From NCBI GenBank assembly GCA_934757945.1, contig CAKVLT010000092.1, forward strand, positions 1 to 7,449: a stretch of 7,449 nt of DNA, written 5' to 3'. The notes below the pieces were generated by a model. It had not been told where the DNA came from. It made no database searches and was given only the letters and a program-made list of their open reading frames with translations. This document shows positions 6,072 through 7,449 of the stretch, piece by piece. The DNA is from an uncultured Bulleidia sp. (GTDB lineage: Bacteria > Bacillota_I > Bacilli_A > Erysipelotrichales > Erysipelotrichaceae). A program made the position numbers and the translations under genes. Each line of letters begins with the position of its first letter. The first letter of the stretch is position 1.

Positions 6072-7415
6072 TTACTTACTTACAGTATTGTAGATTTTTT
6101 CATCCAGACTGTTTTCACTCTTGGCAACCGTCATGGCACATGCTGTATCACCTGTAACATTTAAGGCGGTAACTAACATTTCGATTGGACGGTTAATGGC
6201 AAGAATTAAAGCATAGACGGATAAAGCAACCTGATTTGTGAATCCGACACCGGACAAGATGGTAAACAGAATAATTGCACCGGCACCAGGAGCGGCTGGT
6301 GTGCCTACAGAAGCGATGACAGCTAACAGTCCAATCAGAATCAACTGTGGAAGGTGGAGACTGTAGCCTGCAACACCAGCGATAAAGATTGTGGCAACAA
6401 CCTGCATCAAGGCTGTACCATCCATATTGATGGTCATACCCAGTGGTAAAACGAAGGAAGCAATCTCTTCAGAAATACCCAGTTCATTTTCAGCTGTTTC
6501 AATGTTCATTGGCAGAGTAGCGGCACTGGATGAAGTAGAGAATCCAAATAAGGCTACTTTAGAAATCTTTTTGGCAAATGTAGAAGGGGAAAGTTTTGTT
6601 GTTACAAAAACAAACAGAGGATAGAAGATAAACAGGAATCCTAATAACAGGACTGTAGTTAACAGGATGTAGCTCAGTGCAGGCTTCAGGTAGGAAACAC
6701 CATATGCTGCACAAGTTCTTGTTAATAAGCAGAAGATAGCTACCGGAGCAAATGTGTTTACAATCCATGTTAAGATAATGGTTACAAGATCTGAAATCTG
6801 CTGGCAAAGATCTGTAATCAGCTGGAATTTTTCTTTGCTGGAATTGATGCCAAGACCTACGGCAACAGCACATACTACAATGGCAAGTACACCACCATTG
6901 TTACTTAACGCAGCAACATAGTTGTTAGGAACTGCATTGATGATAAACAGTAAAGGGTTACTTCCGCTTTGTCCTGTAGCTGCTTCAATATTTGTTTCCA
7001 CAGCTTTGAAAACACCAGCGTTGTAAGCCAGCATTCCACAAACAGCAGCAACAAGAATGGCAATAACTGTTGTTAACAAGAAGTATCCAATTGTCTTACT
7101 GGCAATTCTTCCGAGTTTTCTTGCATCAGAAATTCTGATCATTGCAATGACAATAGATGTGAATACCATTGGGATAATAATGATTTGCATGGATTTAACG
7201 AACAGCTGTCCGACGATATAGAATAATCCAATTGCTTTTTCGTTTCCTTCAGCAGTAATATCCGCAAACAACAGGTCGTTGATAACTTTCCATGTTGCTT
7301 CATTACCGTTTTCCATAAGATTGACTCTTAAAAAAATTGCGCCAATACCGACAGCGATGCCAAGTACCAGTGCAATAACCATTTTTTTAGCCAATGACAT
7401 TTTTGATTTACGCAT
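6072..7415 (-). CDS. Dicarboxylate/amino acid:cation symporter (DAACS family)
   Basis: The 447-residue membrane protein imports a small amino or dicarboxylic acid together with Na+ or H+; family members work as trimers by an elevator movement. A basic start is followed by a first membrane helix at about 10-30, with further helices to about 270. Then come the diagnostic re-entrant loop 1 STSSSAATLP (293-302), TM7 motif NMDGT (330-334, the sodium site), re-entrant loop 2 S-V-G-T-P-A-A-P-G-A-G (369-379) and TM8 with N-V-T-G-D (419-423). Aligned to archaeal GltPh, the TM8 residues D390, D394, R397, T398, N401 and D405 correspond to N408, E412, V415, T416, N419 and D423. The arginine that holds the acidic side chain of aspartate or glutamate is thus a valine, so a neutral or otherwise different substrate is likely. 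AGGAGGT lies 3 bases before the ATG. It stands alone, convergent to the EIIB remnant; regulation is not visible. Confidence 0.93.
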   Translation of the reverse strand: MRKSKMSLAKKMVIALVLGIAVGIGAIFLRVNLMENGNEATWKVINDLLFADITAEGNEKAIGLFYIVGQLFVKSMQIIIIPMVFTSIVIAMIRISDARKLGRIASKTIGYFLLTTVIAILVAAVCGMLAYNAGVFKAVETNIEAATGQSGSNPLLFIINAVPNNYVAALSNNGGVLAIVVCAVAVGLGINSSKEKFQLITDLCQQISDLVTIILTWIVNTFAPVAIFCLLTRTCAAYGVSYLKPALSYILLTTVLLLGFLFIFYPLFVFVTTKLSPSTFAKKISKVALFGFSTSSSAATLPMNIETAENELGISEEIASFVLPLGMTINMDGTALMQVVATIFIAGVAGYSLHLPQLILIGLLAVIASVGTPAAPGAGAIILFTILSGVGFTNQVALSVYALILAINRPIEMLVTALNVTGDTACAMTVAKSENSLDEKIYNTVSK

Positions 7416-7418
7416 AAG

Positions 7419-7425
7419 ACCTCCT
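7419..7425 (-). promoter_or_regulatory. Ribosome binding site of the symporter gene
   Basis: On the minus strand AGGAGGT lies 3 bases before the ATG (7415-7413), the same tight spacing as at cvpA. Only 24 bases remain beyond it. They hold AT-rich DNA (GATAAAAT), but too little to define a promoter. Confidence 0.8.
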
Positions 7426-7449
7426 GATATTTTATCTGCACTATGATAG

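Overview
The window comes from a low-GC Gram-positive bacterium (Firmicutes/Bacillota). AGGAGG-type ribosome sites, AT-rich third codon positions, the Firmicutes-type rnhC | cvpA-mutS2 divergent arrangement and a lactose/cellobiose-type PTS remnant all fit. A gut Erysipelotrichia-like lineage is my best guess, but that is inference and was not tested by a search.

Layout. Bases 1-217 (minus) are the first 72 codons of a ribonuclease HIII gene that runs off the left edge. A compact AT-rich interval (about 211-280) then carries promoters for both directions with overlapping -10 elements. From 281 to 5590 four plus-strand genes form one apparent operon: a CvpA-family membrane protein, MutS2, UvrC and an unrecognised acidic 151-residue protein. 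cvpA and mutS2 overlap by one base (TAATG). mutS2 and uvrC are 2 bases apart, and uvrC has no Shine-Dalgarno sequence of its own. A strong two-tier hairpin with a T8 tract (5605-5648) closes the operon. Next comes a dead PTS EIIB gene (5679-5983), broken by a one-base frameshift and an in-frame stop, with a long hairpin still behind it. Convergent to it, on the minus strand (6072-7415), lies an intact dicarboxylate/amino acid:cation symporter with its own terminator and ribosome site. Its promoter lies at or beyond the right edge.

How the genes relate. rnhC (RNA:DNA hybrid removal), mutS2 (Smr-type nuclease/ATPase linked to recombination control and collided ribosomes) and uvrC (nucleotide excision incision nuclease) make the left two-thirds a genome-maintenance neighbourhood. 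In Bacillus subtilis the equivalent locus also holds zapA and polX between rnhC and mutS2; both are absent here. The right third is transport: one decayed sugar-PTS component and one working amino-acid or dicarboxylate carrier.

Most of the window is ordinary core genome. I see no clear new multi-gene system. The best leads are the altered substrate-site residues of the symporter, the altered Smr motif of MutS2, the shared divergent promoter with a probably near-leaderless rnhC, the EIIB pseudogene whose lesions can be read base by base, and the unidentified acidic protein.
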